A stretch of 64,000 bases of DNA from Psychrobacter frigidicola (GCF_007997305.1 NZ_VORZ01000001.1:1488001-1552000), one strand, 5' to 3'. Shown: positions 8,751 to 17,149, numbered from the stretch's first letter. The notes: generated by a model not told the origin, from the letters alone. Translations and numbers: made by a program.

Positions 8751-9351
8751 ATGCATGCTGTCATACCGTATCGGTTGTTAAATAAGTTTGCCATTGTCGT
8801 TAGCATTATTGGAATAGGAATCGCGTTAGTTGATAGTGGTTTTACACTATCAACTGGGCTACAGCAACTTTTTCATATCTTCTACCTATTCATTATTTTA
8901 CTGGGCTTTGTCGCTACGGTAGGACGCTATCTTCGCTCAAAATCGCCCCTATCCGTAAATAAAGTCGCTGTCTTTGACCTGTTAACCAGTGTGGCGATTG
9001 TCATTTTGCTGGTCGTTCATTTTACAGCGTTAATAAAATCAGGATTATCGCTGCCCGTTGATGGTTTTATTGCCATCAAGATTGCGGTTTTCGTCACCTT
9101 TATTCGTGAAATATCTGACAATAACTTTAGCCTCAATCGGGCTTTTTTAAATCCTGCGCAATTTTTTATTTCAAGTTTTTTAGCAGTGGTATTGGTTGGC
9201 ATCACTGCTTATGATGCCAAATGCTACCAATATCATTGAAGTTGAAGGTATAGACGAGACGGTTAGACCAGTGATTGAGGCGGTTATGATCGGTAACTTT
9301 AGCAATACGGGGTTTGCCTTTAGTACGCAGGGTACGCCAGTTGTGCACTAA
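8751..9351 (+). pseudogene. Frameshifted, truncated TrkH-like potassium transporter N-terminus
   Basis: The first frame (8751-9239) codes for a membrane region with FLNPAQFFISSFLAVVLVG, the pattern that precedes LLLMLPNAT in the long-N-terminus TrkH-type K+ transporters. Just there the frame is lost: LLMMPNATNI continues in the next frame from about 9205. After PNATN the sequence no longer resembles TrkH and ends at a stop at 9349-9351. So a base loss and a large deletion have left only the N-terminal membrane portion. The family assignment rests on motif memory. The remnant contains no pore region and is unlikely to work. Confidence 0.6.
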
Positions 9352-9359
9352 TACAAATT

Positions 9360-9692
9360 TTATTTTATATTAAATATATACCGCTCTTTATTATATGTAG
9401 CCGCATATGGGACTACATTCTCAGAGTGAACCTTTTTATCCTTGTCGGTATAGTAAATATAGATTGAATCTTCAAAAGTTGTATATTCAATAGCGTACTT
9501 ATAAGAAGAGTTTGGGGGTAACTCTCCTATTAAATCTACCCTCTTAGCGCTTGTATATTCAATCCTGACTTTAGATACAAGATCAGCGCTTTCATTATTT
9601 ATAATGATTTTGCCTTTATCTTTCTCAAAATATGAGCAGGATATTAAAAGCAGGCTCATTAGACCTATTAATACATTCTTATTCATAATCAT
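9360..9692 (-). CDS. Small putative lipoprotein
   Basis: The 110-residue protein begins with a signal peptide and lipobox LISC, predicting lipidation of Cys19. The mature part is beta-rich with many Tyr, Lys and Ser residues and no recognised domain. Two Met starts are close together (residues 1 and 3), neither with a strong ribosome site. The gene is AT-rich and ends 8 bp from the end of the TrkH remnant, pointing to an accessory patch. Function unknown. Confidence 0.6.
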   Translation of the reverse strand: MIMNKNVLIGLMSLLLISCSYFEKDKGKIIINNESADLVSKVRIEYTSAKRVDLIGELPPNSSYKYAIEYTTFEDSIYIYYTDKDKKVHSENVVPYAATYNKERYIFNIK

Positions 9693-9956
9693 ACTTATCT
9701 TATTGTTATTAAAGGTTTGATACGAATAATAAAATATTGGAAACCAAGCAATCTCAATGACCCATGTAATTGAGCAAGTTTATTATAGTTGCTGTTAGGC
9801 TATACAGTATAAGATTGCATCATAAAAAGGGTACGCTGCATGAATACTCACATTACCTATTGAAACTTATGATATACAGACAGCTAACGCAATAAAGTAG
9901 TAAGCTCGACCTTAGTTAATCAAAACTAAAAACAACATACCTAAAGGAAATGAAAC

Positions 9957-10463
9957 ATGAGTAATTCAAAAGCTACGGAAGACAATAAGCAAAAAGACAC
10001 TAAACAAGAGGATACCAACAAGTCTGACGCTAAAGACAACAAAGATACCAATAAGTCTGACGCTAAAGACAATAAAGATGCCAACAAGTCTGACGCTAAA
10101 GACAATAAAGATACCAACAAGTCCGATGCTAAAGACAATAAAGATGCCAACAAGTCTGATGCTAAAGACAGTAAAGATACTAACAAGTCTGATGATAAAG
10201 ACAGTAAAGATACCAACAAGTCTGATGATAAAGACAGTAAAGATACCAACAAGTCTGACGATAAAGACTCAGATTCTAAAGACTCAGATTCTAAAGACTC
10301 AGATTCTAAAGACAGCAAAGATACTGAAGATGATAAAGATGAATCTTTAGTTAAGAATGCCACCACTAAAGCAAAAGATGTTCTTGGGTCACTAGCTGAC
10401 AAAGCAGCTGATACGATGGAGTCTGCTGCCAAGAAAATTAAAGAAGTACGTAAAGAAGACTAG
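9957..10463 (+). CDS. Lys/Asp-rich protein with 11-residue tandem repeats, LEA-like
   Basis: After a 20-residue leader come seven full and one partial copies of NKSDAKDNKDT (variants NKSDDKDSKDT), encoded by a 33-bp tandem repeat from 10017 to about 10268, then short DSK repeats. The C-terminal 45 residues form a probable amphipathic helix (ATTKAKDVLGSLADKAAD and onward). There is no signal peptide and no Cys, Trp or Tyr. The highly charged, 11-periodic composition resembles group 3 LEA proteins, which protect against drying or freezing; homology is not established. AAAGGAAATG precedes the ATG and a terminator follows, so it is an independent transcription unit. Confidence 0.75.
   Translation: MSNSKATEDNKQKDTKQEDTNKSDAKDNKDTNKSDAKDNKDANKSDAKDNKDTNKSDAKDNKDANKSDAKDSKDTNKSDDKDSKDTNKSDDKDSKDTNKSDDKDSDSKDSDSKDSDSKDSKDTEDDKDESLVKNATTKAKDVLGSLADKAADTMESAAKKIKEVRKED
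10017..10314 (+). repeat. 33-bp tandem repeat array inside the LEA-like gene
   Basis: Seven complete 33-bp units starting AACAAGTCTGACGCTAAAGA, each with a few base changes, are followed by a partial unit and about three 15-bp units of the type GACTCAGATTCTAAA. The copy number is expected to vary between strains. Confidence 0.85.
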
Positions 10464-10480
10464 TATATCAAGCTGATTGT

Positions 10481-10509
10481 GAGGCCCTGCGTTATGCGGG
10501 GCTTTTTAT
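10481..10509 (+). terminator. Rho-independent terminator of the LEA-like gene
   Basis: GCCCTGC-GTTAT-GCGGGGC followed by TTTTTATT, 18 bp after the stop codon. Confidence 0.85.
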
Positions 10510-10842
10510 TGGATATTACTTTGTCCTTGCTGAAAACCCCGACATACTAATAAAAATTTAGTCAAAATAATATTTATAAAATGGTGAATATATTGTAATT
10601 GATAGCGAAAACAATTTTATAGCAATAATTGTTGATAGATATTATATGTTGGCTTTAATTGATAGGAATAACCTATCACTTAAATATAAAAGTTACTTAA
10701 AAAATTGAAGCTTAGTAAAAGAAAATCTTAACTCTATTGCAGTAAAATCGCTGATACATACAAGGTTTCAGAATATTGCTTACAAATTAAGGTATGGTTT
10801 TCAGCTGGGTTCATTTAACGAAGCAGGTGAATTATTTATTAT

Positions 10843-10880
10843 AAAAAGAGCAGAAAGCCGCTAACTTTACTGCTCTTTTT
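10843..10880. terminator. Bidirectional terminator downstream of the NCS1 permease gene
   Basis: AAAGAGCAG pairs with CTGCTCTTT, with a second short AAAG/CTTT stem inside, flanked by A- and T-runs on both sides. It lies just past the permease stop codon. Confidence 0.85.
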
Positions 10881-10886
10881 ATGGTG

Positions 10887-12293
10887 TTAAACCTCTTTTT
10901 CAAAAACAGTGCCTTTTTTGAATTTAGAGCCTTTAAACATTGTTTTCATAATAATCGGATAAGCAATACCGGCAACGATTAATCCGATCAGCCAAGCAAG
11001 CTGAACGAATGCGAATGCTGCCGCTGTTCCGATACCAAGCGCCAGTAGTGCAGCATAGTTCACACCCTCAAAGTTCCCATCTTTTTTGTATAGTTCTTTG
11101 ATATCGATATGCTGTTTTCTCATCATATAGAAGTCAACAAGAAGAATCGCAATTAACGGTCCAAGAAAAGCTGAATAGACATGGATAAAAGTATCCAGTC
11201 CTTTTGCATTATCGTCCTGCACTAATAGCCACGGGAATGATCCTATTGCAAGCAGTCCAGTAATTGCCACTGAAGCTTTATAGTTCAGTTTCGTAAATAG
11301 TTGAATAACATAAGCTGGCGTAACAATGTTGGCGACCATGTTGGTAGCAATGACACCAAACACAATAAATACAGAAACGAATAGCTGCATATAAACGCTA
11401 TCAAATAATACTGGTAGCCCTAGCGCTGGATTTGTATAACCTGTCGCACTTGCAAGCATAGCGCCTACAACGATTACCGAGCCATAAGCCACGATAATCG
11501 GTACGAAGTAAAAAAGTCCTCTTTTTCCGTCCGTGTAGCCTGTTTTTAGCTCGCGTGAATAGTCTGCTGCACTTAAAAATATAGCCGCATAGTTACCAAG
11601 AAACACCATAATATAGGCAAAGAACGGAATTCCCCATGTACCTTTGGCATTAACCCAGGAAGTTGAAATGGCTGCACTGTGGTCTTTAACAAGTATGGTA
11701 AATACAATAATGACGATACCCATCAGCACGACAGATGCTACCGACTCAACTATTTTAATACTCTTAAAGCCCTTCATTGAAAGTAATATCTGCGCAACTA
11801 TAAGAAGGATGAAGCAGACAAATACATTATCAAAAGCGCCACTCGACAATATTTTGAACACTTCATTTAATGCGGTACCGCCAATCCAACTTTGAACACC
11901 ATACCAGATCACAGCCGGCACTGCACGGAGCAAGGATGAGAGCAGCGCTCCTTTCTTACCAAATGATGCTCTTAAGTGAGCGACGTAGGGAATACCGTAT
12001 TTATAGCCTGCTCTGTCGTTTAATGCAAAGAAGGTAGAAATAATTACGATTGCAATTAATGCGGCTGCGATGGTCTGCCAAATATTCAATATTGCCATAC
12101 CTGCAACGATAACACTCGCACCGAGTGTCATATTGCCCATGTTCACACCGTCTCCGACCCACAAAGACATGTAGCCAAGCGCACCCAAAGTTCTATCTTT
12201 TGGGCCATTTGGCTTAAGGCTTTCGTCGCCTATCGTTTCAACATCTATAGCGTTTATTTCTGCTTTCGCAGCATAATCTTCTTTATAATCCAT
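10887..12293 (-). CDS. NCS1 family allantoin/hydantoin permease
   Basis: The 468-residue protein has about 12 membrane segments. The N-terminus NGPKDRTLGALGYMSLWVGDGVN is typical of nucleobase:cation symporter-1 proteins such as PucI, Mhp1 and PurP, with the GVQSWIGGTAL segment in helix 3 that contributes to the substrate site. These are Na+- or H+-coupled importers of hydantoins, allantoin, uracil or related ring compounds. The gene lies 45 bp downstream of a hydantoin/allantoin racemase and is probably in its operon, which points to a 5-substituted hydantoin or allantoin as substrate. The ribosome site AAGGAG is strong. The operon should respond to the divergent GntR regulator. Confidence 0.88.
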   Translation of the reverse strand: MDYKEDYAAKAEINAIDVETIGDESLKPNGPKDRTLGALGYMSLWVGDGVNMGNMTLGASVIVAGMAILNIWQTIAAALIAIVIISTFFALNDRAGYKYGIPYVAHLRASFGKKGALLSSLLRAVPAVIWYGVQSWIGGTALNEVFKILSSGAFDNVFVCFILLIVAQILLSMKGFKSIKIVESVASVVLMGIVIIVFTILVKDHSAAISTSWVNAKGTWGIPFFAYIMVFLGNYAAIFLSAADYSRELKTGYTDGKRGLFYFVPIIVAYGSVIVVGAMLASATGYTNPALGLPVLFDSVYMQLFVSVFIVFGVIATNMVANIVTPAYVIQLFTKLNYKASVAITGLLAIGSFPWLLVQDDNAKGLDTFIHVYSAFLGPLIAILLVDFYMMRKQHIDIKELYKKDGNFEGVNYAALLALGIGTAAAFAFVQLAWLIGLIVAGIAYPIIMKTMFKGSKFKKGTVFEKEV

Positions 12294-12338
12294 TACGTTC
12301 TCCTTCCTTGGAACAATTTTTAGTAGGCTATAAACTTA

Positions 12339-13037
12339 TTAATCTTGGATTGGTAACGCATATGCTCCAATTTTGCTTGTTTTCAGTCCGCAACCCACTA
12401 AGGCTTCGACCATACGCGTTGCTACAGTGACGCCGTCAATCACAGGAATACCCGTTTCTTCTGTCAACCATTCAGTTAAATCAGCCATACCAGCGCAGCC
12501 CAGAACAACTGCCTCACAGTTGTCTTCATGAACCGCCCGCAAAATTTCGTCACGGACTTTTTCACGAGCGCCTGAGCCAGGTTCTTCAAGTGCAAGTACT
12601 GGGATTGCAGCAGAGCGCACTCGTCTGCAACGATGTGACAAACCGTAGCCGTGAATAAGCTCTTCAATTACAGGTACAGAACGCGGTAAAGTCGTCACCA
12701 CACTAAAAGATGTCGAGATCATACTGGCGGCTTTTACCGCAGCCTCGCAAATCCCAAGAACGGGGCCTGAAAATACTTCACGACAAGCCCCAATACCCGG
12801 ATCATCAAAACAGGCGACGACTACGCCATCGATTCCTTCCTCTTCAGCTTGTTTCAAGCGCGCAAGTAATCCCGGAACAGACATGGCCTCATCATAATGT
12901 CCTTGGATAGAAGCAGGCGCATTGATTCCAGATGCGCCAATAATTGTAGTGCCGGCACTTGCCTTTTGACGTGCGCTTGCTACGATTTTATCCGTCATAG
13001 ATGCCGTTGAATTAGGGTTTATAACTAGAATTTTCAT
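12339..13037 (-). CDS. Hydantoin/allantoin racemase (Asp/Glu racemase superfamily)
   Basis: The 232-residue enzyme starts with MKILVINPNST and carries the two catalytic cysteines exactly where hydantoin racemases have them: Cys76 (VACFDDPG) and Cys181 (LGCAGM). The two-base mechanism interconverts D and L forms of 5-substituted hydantoins; close relatives (HpxA/AllR type) racemise allantoin. The genetic partner is the NCS1 permease downstream. No hydantoinase, allantoinase or carbamoylase is in the window, so the degradation step must be elsewhere. It is divergent from the GntR regulator and preceded by three palindromic operator-like sites. Confidence 0.9.
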   Translation of the reverse strand: MKILVINPNSTASMTDKIVASARQKASAGTTIIGASGINAPASIQGHYDEAMSVPGLLARLKQAEEEGIDGVVVACFDDPGIGACREVFSGPVLGICEAAVKAASMISTSFSVVTTLPRSVPVIEELIHGYGLSHRCRRVRSAAIPVLALEEPGSGAREKVRDEILRAVHEDNCEAVVLGCAGMADLTEWLTEETGIPVIDGVTVATRMVEALVGCGLKTSKIGAYALPIQD

Positions 13038-13080
13038 AGAGTATCACCATCAATCAGTTAGTTAATGAAATATAAAAATA

Positions 13081-13116
13081 TTGTTAACAATCATTGTTAA
13101 CTAAATTTGTTAACAA
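13081..13116. promoter_or_regulatory. Three TTGTTAAC palindromes spaced 13 bp
   Basis: TTGTTAACAA at 13081-13090, TTGTTAACTA at 13094-13103 and TTGTTAACAA at 13107-13116, with centres exactly 13 bp apart. They sit in the divergent control region between the racemase operon and the GntR gene, so they are probably the operator of that regulator. The palindrome content is seen; the binding partner is inferred. Confidence 0.75.
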
Positions 13117-13140
13117 AACAATAGATATTTTTATTACATG

Positions 13141-13169
13141 TTGTGAAGAATGGTTTAGCGCACTATAAT
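13141..13169 (+). promoter_or_regulatory. Sigma-70 promoter of the GntR gene
   Basis: TTGTGA (13141-13146) and a consensus TATAAT (13164-13169) are separated by 17 bp. The predicted transcription start, about 7 bp past the -10 box, coincides with the ATG at 13177, implying a leaderless mRNA. Confidence 0.65.
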
Positions 13170-13176
13170 CCCCATT

Positions 13177-13878
13177 ATGACAAAAATAAAAAAGATAGAT
13201 ACTGACACTGACGAAATACCAGAACAGATGATTATTAACTCAATCACCGCTGCGGTATCAGAGCAGCGGCTGCCTGCTGGAACAAAGTTAGTAGAAACAA
13301 CACTAAGTGAGATATTTAACTGTAATAGAGCCAATGTTAGACGGGCACTTTCTACGCTCGCTACTATGCATGTTGTACAGTTACGACCTAACCGAGGTGC
13401 CTTTATTTCAACCCCTTCGCCTAAAGAAGCAAGCGATGTGTTTGAAGCTCGCCGTACCATTGAGCGAATCATAGCTTGCAATGTTATTAAGAATGCTTGC
13501 GCCCAAGACATAATTGATATGCGAGCAACAATAGCTGCTGAAGCCAAGGCACGCGCGCAAGGAGATAAACCAGTTGAATTACGCTTATCACGTAAGTTTC
13601 ATATGGATTTAGCGGCTATTGCTGATAATCAAGTTCTCGAGAAGTTTTTAAGCGAGCTGACACTGCGTACTACATTGATCATTGGCTTATATAACAAGCT
13701 CGGCTCGTCGAACTGTGCCGAAGATGAGCATTTGCGTATTGTGCAAGCGATTGAGGCACGAGATGAAGAACAGCTAATTCTATTAATTAGTCAACATTTA
13801 GAACATCTAGAATCGAGTCTTGATTTTGAGCGTTCTATTGAACCTCTTGCTACTCTAGCAGAACAATTGAACGCTTGA
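13177..13878 (+). CDS. GntR family (FadR/FCD subfamily) transcriptional regulator
   Basis: The N-terminal winged helix spans about residues 12-75 (IINSITAAVSEQRLPAGTKL, then NCNRANVRRALSTL as recognition helix region). The C-terminal FCD domain contains EARRTIER, the metal-binding type Asp/His positions in FHMDLAAIADN, and EDEHLRIVQAIEARDEE. FCD regulators respond to small carboxylates or ureides. Being divergent from the racemase-permease operon, it most likely controls that operon and itself through the TTGTTAAC repeats. There is no ribosome site before the ATG. A second Met at residue 15 is an alternative start, but also lacks a site. Confidence 0.88.
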   Translation: MTKIKKIDTDTDEIPEQMIINSITAAVSEQRLPAGTKLVETTLSEIFNCNRANVRRALSTLATMHVVQLRPNRGAFISTPSPKEASDVFEARRTIERIIACNVIKNACAQDIIDMRATIAAEAKARAQGDKPVELRLSRKFHMDLAAIADNQVLEKFLSELTLRTTLIIGLYNKLGSSNCAEDEHLRIVQAIEARDEEQLILLISQHLEHLESSLDFERSIEPLATLAEQLNA

Positions 13879-14222
13879 TCCTCTCCCAAACTATACTCCA
13901 GTAAGACCAACCTCACACTCACCAAAACCAGTTTACAGACTATTCAAATGAGACTGATATAATAGAACTGCTTATACTAGACTTATCCAGATAAAGCATT
14001 AAGCACTACCCCTCCTCAACTTGTTATCATTACATCCGTTGTACATTTTCAATTGGTTTTAGAGTATTCAATCACTCTGCAAAAAATTTATGAAAGTAAT
14101 ATATAAGATTAGTCTCTTAATTTGATATGAAAGCGTAAACTGCCATCTGCATTATAAACCACCGCATTACTAGGGTATGAACCGCCCTAAGTCTTCTGAA
14201 GACTAATGTACTAAAATATGCA
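13879..14222. other. Intergenic region with a short gene relic
   Basis: No complete gene. On the minus strand 14109-14186 encodes a 25-residue coding-like piece containing SNAVVYNADGSLRFHIKL between two stop codons, probably the tail of a lost gene. The remainder is AT-rich and shows no clear signals. Confidence 0.4.
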
Positions 14223-15347
14223 TTAGATTGCTTCTATCTCATAACTGGTACTGCGCCCTGAAGACTCAGATTTTTTAAGTATACCTTTCTCAATCAAATC
14301 ATTAATATCGCGTAGTGCGGTGTCGATAGAACATTTGGTCATGGTTGCCCATTTTTTTGTAGTCAATTTGCCATAAAAATCAGTAAGTAAAATATTGAGC
14401 ATATGTACTTGCCTGGTACTTAAGGCATGCTGTCGATGTCTCTGCCAGAAGCTGGCTTTATTGACGATTGTACTGGTGGTGGTTTGAGCCGCAATCAGGG
14501 CTTGTTCTAGCGTTTGTAAAAACCAGACCAACCAATCAGTGATATCCGTATTGCCTTTTTGGGTTCTCTCCAGTATTTTATAATAATCGTTACGCTGCTT
14601 TAAAATCTGCGCTGACATACTGTAAAAGCGCTGGGCGCTGTCATCGCTTTGTGCCAGTACTCTTTCGGTGATGGCACGAGTCAATCGCCCATTGCCATCA
14701 TCAAAAGGATGGATCGTCACAAACCATAAATGAGCGATACCTGCTTTGATCACCAAATCTATATGGTCCTGCTGATGTGGTGGCGTATTAAACCAAGATA
14801 GAAACTTGTCTAACTCATCTGATAGCTTATCAGCGCTAGGCGCAACAAAGTGAACCTGCTCACGACCATAACCACCAGAGACCACTTGCATTGGTCCTTG
14901 GCTGTCATCACGGATACTGCCCGCTTTAATACGGTAAAGCCCACTATAGCCGTCTGGGAATAATGCCCTATGCCACCCTAATAAATCATCCAACAATAAT
15001 GGTTGCTGATAATGATAAGTAGCATTAAGCATCATCTCTACCACCGCATCAATTTCACGAGTCGCAGCTGGCATAACCCCATTATCTATCCCTAAATGCC
15101 GGGCGACAGAGGAACGTACTTGCTCACTATTTAATGCCTCACCCTCAATCTCGGAGGTTTTAACAACTTCTAAAGTGACGGCATCTAATTGCGCCTCGAC
15201 ATTCAGATCAAACCCTAGTGTTTGCAGTTTACCCAGCAGACGGCCTTGTAATAGGCGCACACGACTGACGAGTGGCAACAGTTTTTTATCTGACCACTGC
15301 CACTGGGTCCAATCTGGGTTTTCATAGATATAGGTCACGTATTTCAT
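14223..15347 (-). CDS. Class II Fic family protein (probable AMP-transferase)
   Basis: The frame is open further upstream, but the ATG at 15347 has the ribosome site GAGGAAA and starts the family-typical MKYVTYIYENPDW (DUF4172), giving 374 residues. The Fic motif HPFDDGNGRLTR has catalytic His213. TSEIEG at residues 64-69 fits the inhibitory helix motif [ST]xxxE[GN] on the N-terminal side, defining class II. A winged-helix-like C-terminus follows (residues about 300-374). Fic enzymes usually transfer AMP from ATP to a target protein hydroxyl and are self-inhibited until the helix moves. The target is unknown. It sits in the accessory patch beside tRNA-Val. Confidence 0.92.
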   Translation of the reverse strand: MKYVTYIYENPDWTQWQWSDKKLLPLVSRVRLLQGRLLGKLQTLGFDLNVEAQLDAVTLEVVKTSEIEGEALNSEQVRSSVARHLGIDNGVMPAATREIDAVVEMMLNATYHYQQPLLLDDLLGWHRALFPDGYSGLYRIKAGSIRDDSQGPMQVVSGGYGREQVHFVAPSADKLSDELDKFLSWFNTPPHQQDHIDLVIKAGIAHLWFVTIHPFDDGNGRLTRAITERVLAQSDDSAQRFYSMSAQILKQRNDYYKILERTQKGNTDITDWLVWFLQTLEQALIAAQTTTSTIVNKASFWQRHRQHALSTRQVHMLNILLTDFYGKLTTKKWATMTKCSIDTALRDINDLIEKGILKKSESSGRSTSYEIEAI

Positions 15348-15535
15348 TTTTTCCTCAGTGATATGCAGAGAGTAAAGCCTTAATCTCCTTACATTATGCA
15401 GAGAAAAATCACATAAGACAATAAAAGCTGATTTCAGTAACAATAAATCAGCTTTAATAATAAGATTGCAGGTATAGCAGGACAATTATTATTTTATCTC
15501 ATTGAGTTTCATGTAACTTCACTCAGAAATTAAAA

Positions 15536-16236
15536 CTAAGCTTTAATCCCATGCTTTCTTCTAAACTTATCCAAAAACGCATCAACCCTAGCCGCCATCG
15601 GACTATCATCAGCCATCGGTATATGCTTGTGCGTGACTTGTCTTGACTTGACTGTGGCATGGCAAAGTCAGTGCCAGTTGTATGCTCATAGCACACTTCA
15701 GGATATAACTGCTGCCAACGTTTATAAGTGACCGTCTCAGACTTACTCTTGATGTCCCAAAATCCTACTCGACGCGCAGTTTCATAGACCACGGCATGGC
15801 TGTATTTTTGATACACTGCGGCATCAATATACGCTTGGCGCATATCTGGATAGTACTGATTATTCACTGATGCCAATGCTAGCAAGTCACGTGCTGAGCT
15901 TGGTGGCCATTCCTCAAACAATGAACGTTCCTTAGCCTGTTGCCATTGCTCAGTCGTTGGTTGCATATACAGGATTACTTTTGCCCATAGTGCTGCTTTT
16001 TGAATAGGATAATTTTTGACAGGTGCTTTATTACCGAAGTTCAGTTGCCACTCTCCAAACAATCTGACTATCTCTTTGGTTAATTGGCGTAGCATCTGTT
16101 CATTGTCATAGGTTTCAAGTTCGCTCCATGGCATCGAAGTAGCTGTCGACTTCATCGTTACTGCGCTCGATGTAGCTGACTGCACTATCAAACGCATTTG
16201 GCTTACTGCTATCGGATTTGTTGATGTGTTTTTCAT
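15536..16236 (-). pseudogene. Frameshifted phage-type replication protein (P-like)
   Basis: From an ATG with a good AAGGAC site the protein reads through motifs such as YPIQKAALWAKVILYM and WPPSSARDLLALA, resembling replication proteins of lambdoid-type prophages that recruit helicase. Around 15640-15660 the frame is lost: the uninterrupted frame ends as an unlikely Trp/Leu/Ser-rich tail at 15523, whereas the neighbouring frame continues sensibly (MAARVDAFLDKFRRKHG) to a stop at 15536. A short repeat of TTGTCTTGACTTGACT at the break could have caused slippage. Probably inactive; a sequencing error remains possible. The upstream neighbour is a second replication remnant. Confidence 0.6.
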
Positions 16237-16270
16237 GTGACTGTCCTTTTATTTTTGTATTGACGAGTTG

Positions 16271-16800
16271 CTATTGGCGATCATTAATAATCCATGTAAC
16301 AAGGACATCGCATCGTCTATCATCAGTCAAAATGGGATTGTTTTTGAGCTCTTGTTCGGCATAATAGGTTTTGAACTTACTGATATGATTCTTATAGGTT
16401 CCAGAGTCTAATATGGGTGCTGATGTGTGTTCACTTTTAAGTAATGCGTTTATCTCATCTAATGTTGGTGCTCGCCATTGTTTGATAGAAACAATACTTG
16501 AACTGCTGCTCATCTGAGAGAGAGAATCTTTATTGGATAATGATGAAGATAACGATAAAGATGACGGGCATTGCTCAAGCATGCTATTAGTACTGCTTAT
16601 GCATTGCTTGGACGATGCTTGACGGTTGATTGTATTGTTGCTTGTATCATTCTCAACTTTGCTATTGTCACTGCCCTCTTTACCCCAACGAGCTTCGGCC
16701 GCTTTTTTACCACGCTCCGATTTCATCTTGCGATTTTTAGTTGCTGTCTTTTTTTTATCATCGAGATAACGACTAAATAATATATCCTCATCACTCTCAA
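16271..16800 (-). pseudogene. 5'-truncated phage replisome/primosome-type protein
   Basis: The coding-like part begins near DEDILFSRYLDDKKK, a pattern found near the N-terminus of phage replisome organisers, and continues with SERGKKAAEARWG, a Ser-rich linker and a DnaT-like C-terminus (HISKFKTYYAEQEL). The frame remains open upstream to an ATG at 16909, but those residues are simply the antisense of an XRE repressor fragment, so the original start was lost by recombination near 16800. It lies 35 bp before the P-like gene, as O and P genes do in phages. Confidence 0.6.
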
Positions 16801-16808
16801 AAACTTGA

Positions 16809-16913
16809 ACACTCAAAAGCAGGGTAAATGAACAAACTTCAAGAACAGACTTTGAAACCATGGATAAAATTTGTGAGGCACTAGATGTTGGATTGAGTGA
16901 TTTGTTCACTTAA
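16809..16913 (+). pseudogene. 3' end of an XRE/Cro-type repressor gene
   Basis: In this frame the last residues read TDFETMDKICEALDVGLSDLF before a TAA stop, a classic ending of short phage or toxin-antitoxin XRE repressors (DfeTldkIcealdv...DLf). A stop at 16806-16808 immediately precedes the fragment, so the helix-turn-helix is gone. It is fused back to back with the replication relic and marks a deletion joint of a former prophage. Confidence 0.6.
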
Positions 16914-17149
16914 GTACCCAACAAGTCGTTAGAGAAAGAGACATAAATTAATTCTAAAGTGGTTTTAGGAAAACTACGGTAGAGGTCAAAAACACTATTT
17001 TGAGAGACAGGTAAAATTTATAGAAGGCACAGCTTAGGCACAATTTGGGCACATAGACTTTTTGATGCAGTTTATCTGAGGCTAGAAGTATGAAGTTTTT
17101 GACTAAAACTCACCTTACATTTCTGCTACAGCCCATATTTTACGGACAA

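Larger units (their letters stand above)
10464..10886. other. AT-rich intergenic region with an orphan coding-like fragment
   Basis: Apart from two terminators this stretch is very AT-rich. A 42-codon open frame at 10580-10708 (+) reads like protein (NGEYIVIDSENN and onward) but has a stop immediately upstream and no start or ribosome site, so it is probably the relic of a gene. Nothing else is recognisable. Confidence 0.45.

Noticed and set aside
9941..10432. Open frame on the minus strand through the repeat gene, with a Leu/Ser repeat protein
   Set aside because: It exists only because the 33-bp repeat has no stops on the other strand; there is no ribosome site, and the plus-strand gene has a ribosome site, a terminator and sensible composition.
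16801..16909. Extension of the replication relic up to an ATG at 16909
   Set aside because: These residues are the antisense of the XRE repressor tail and do not resemble a replication protein; the original 5' end was lost.
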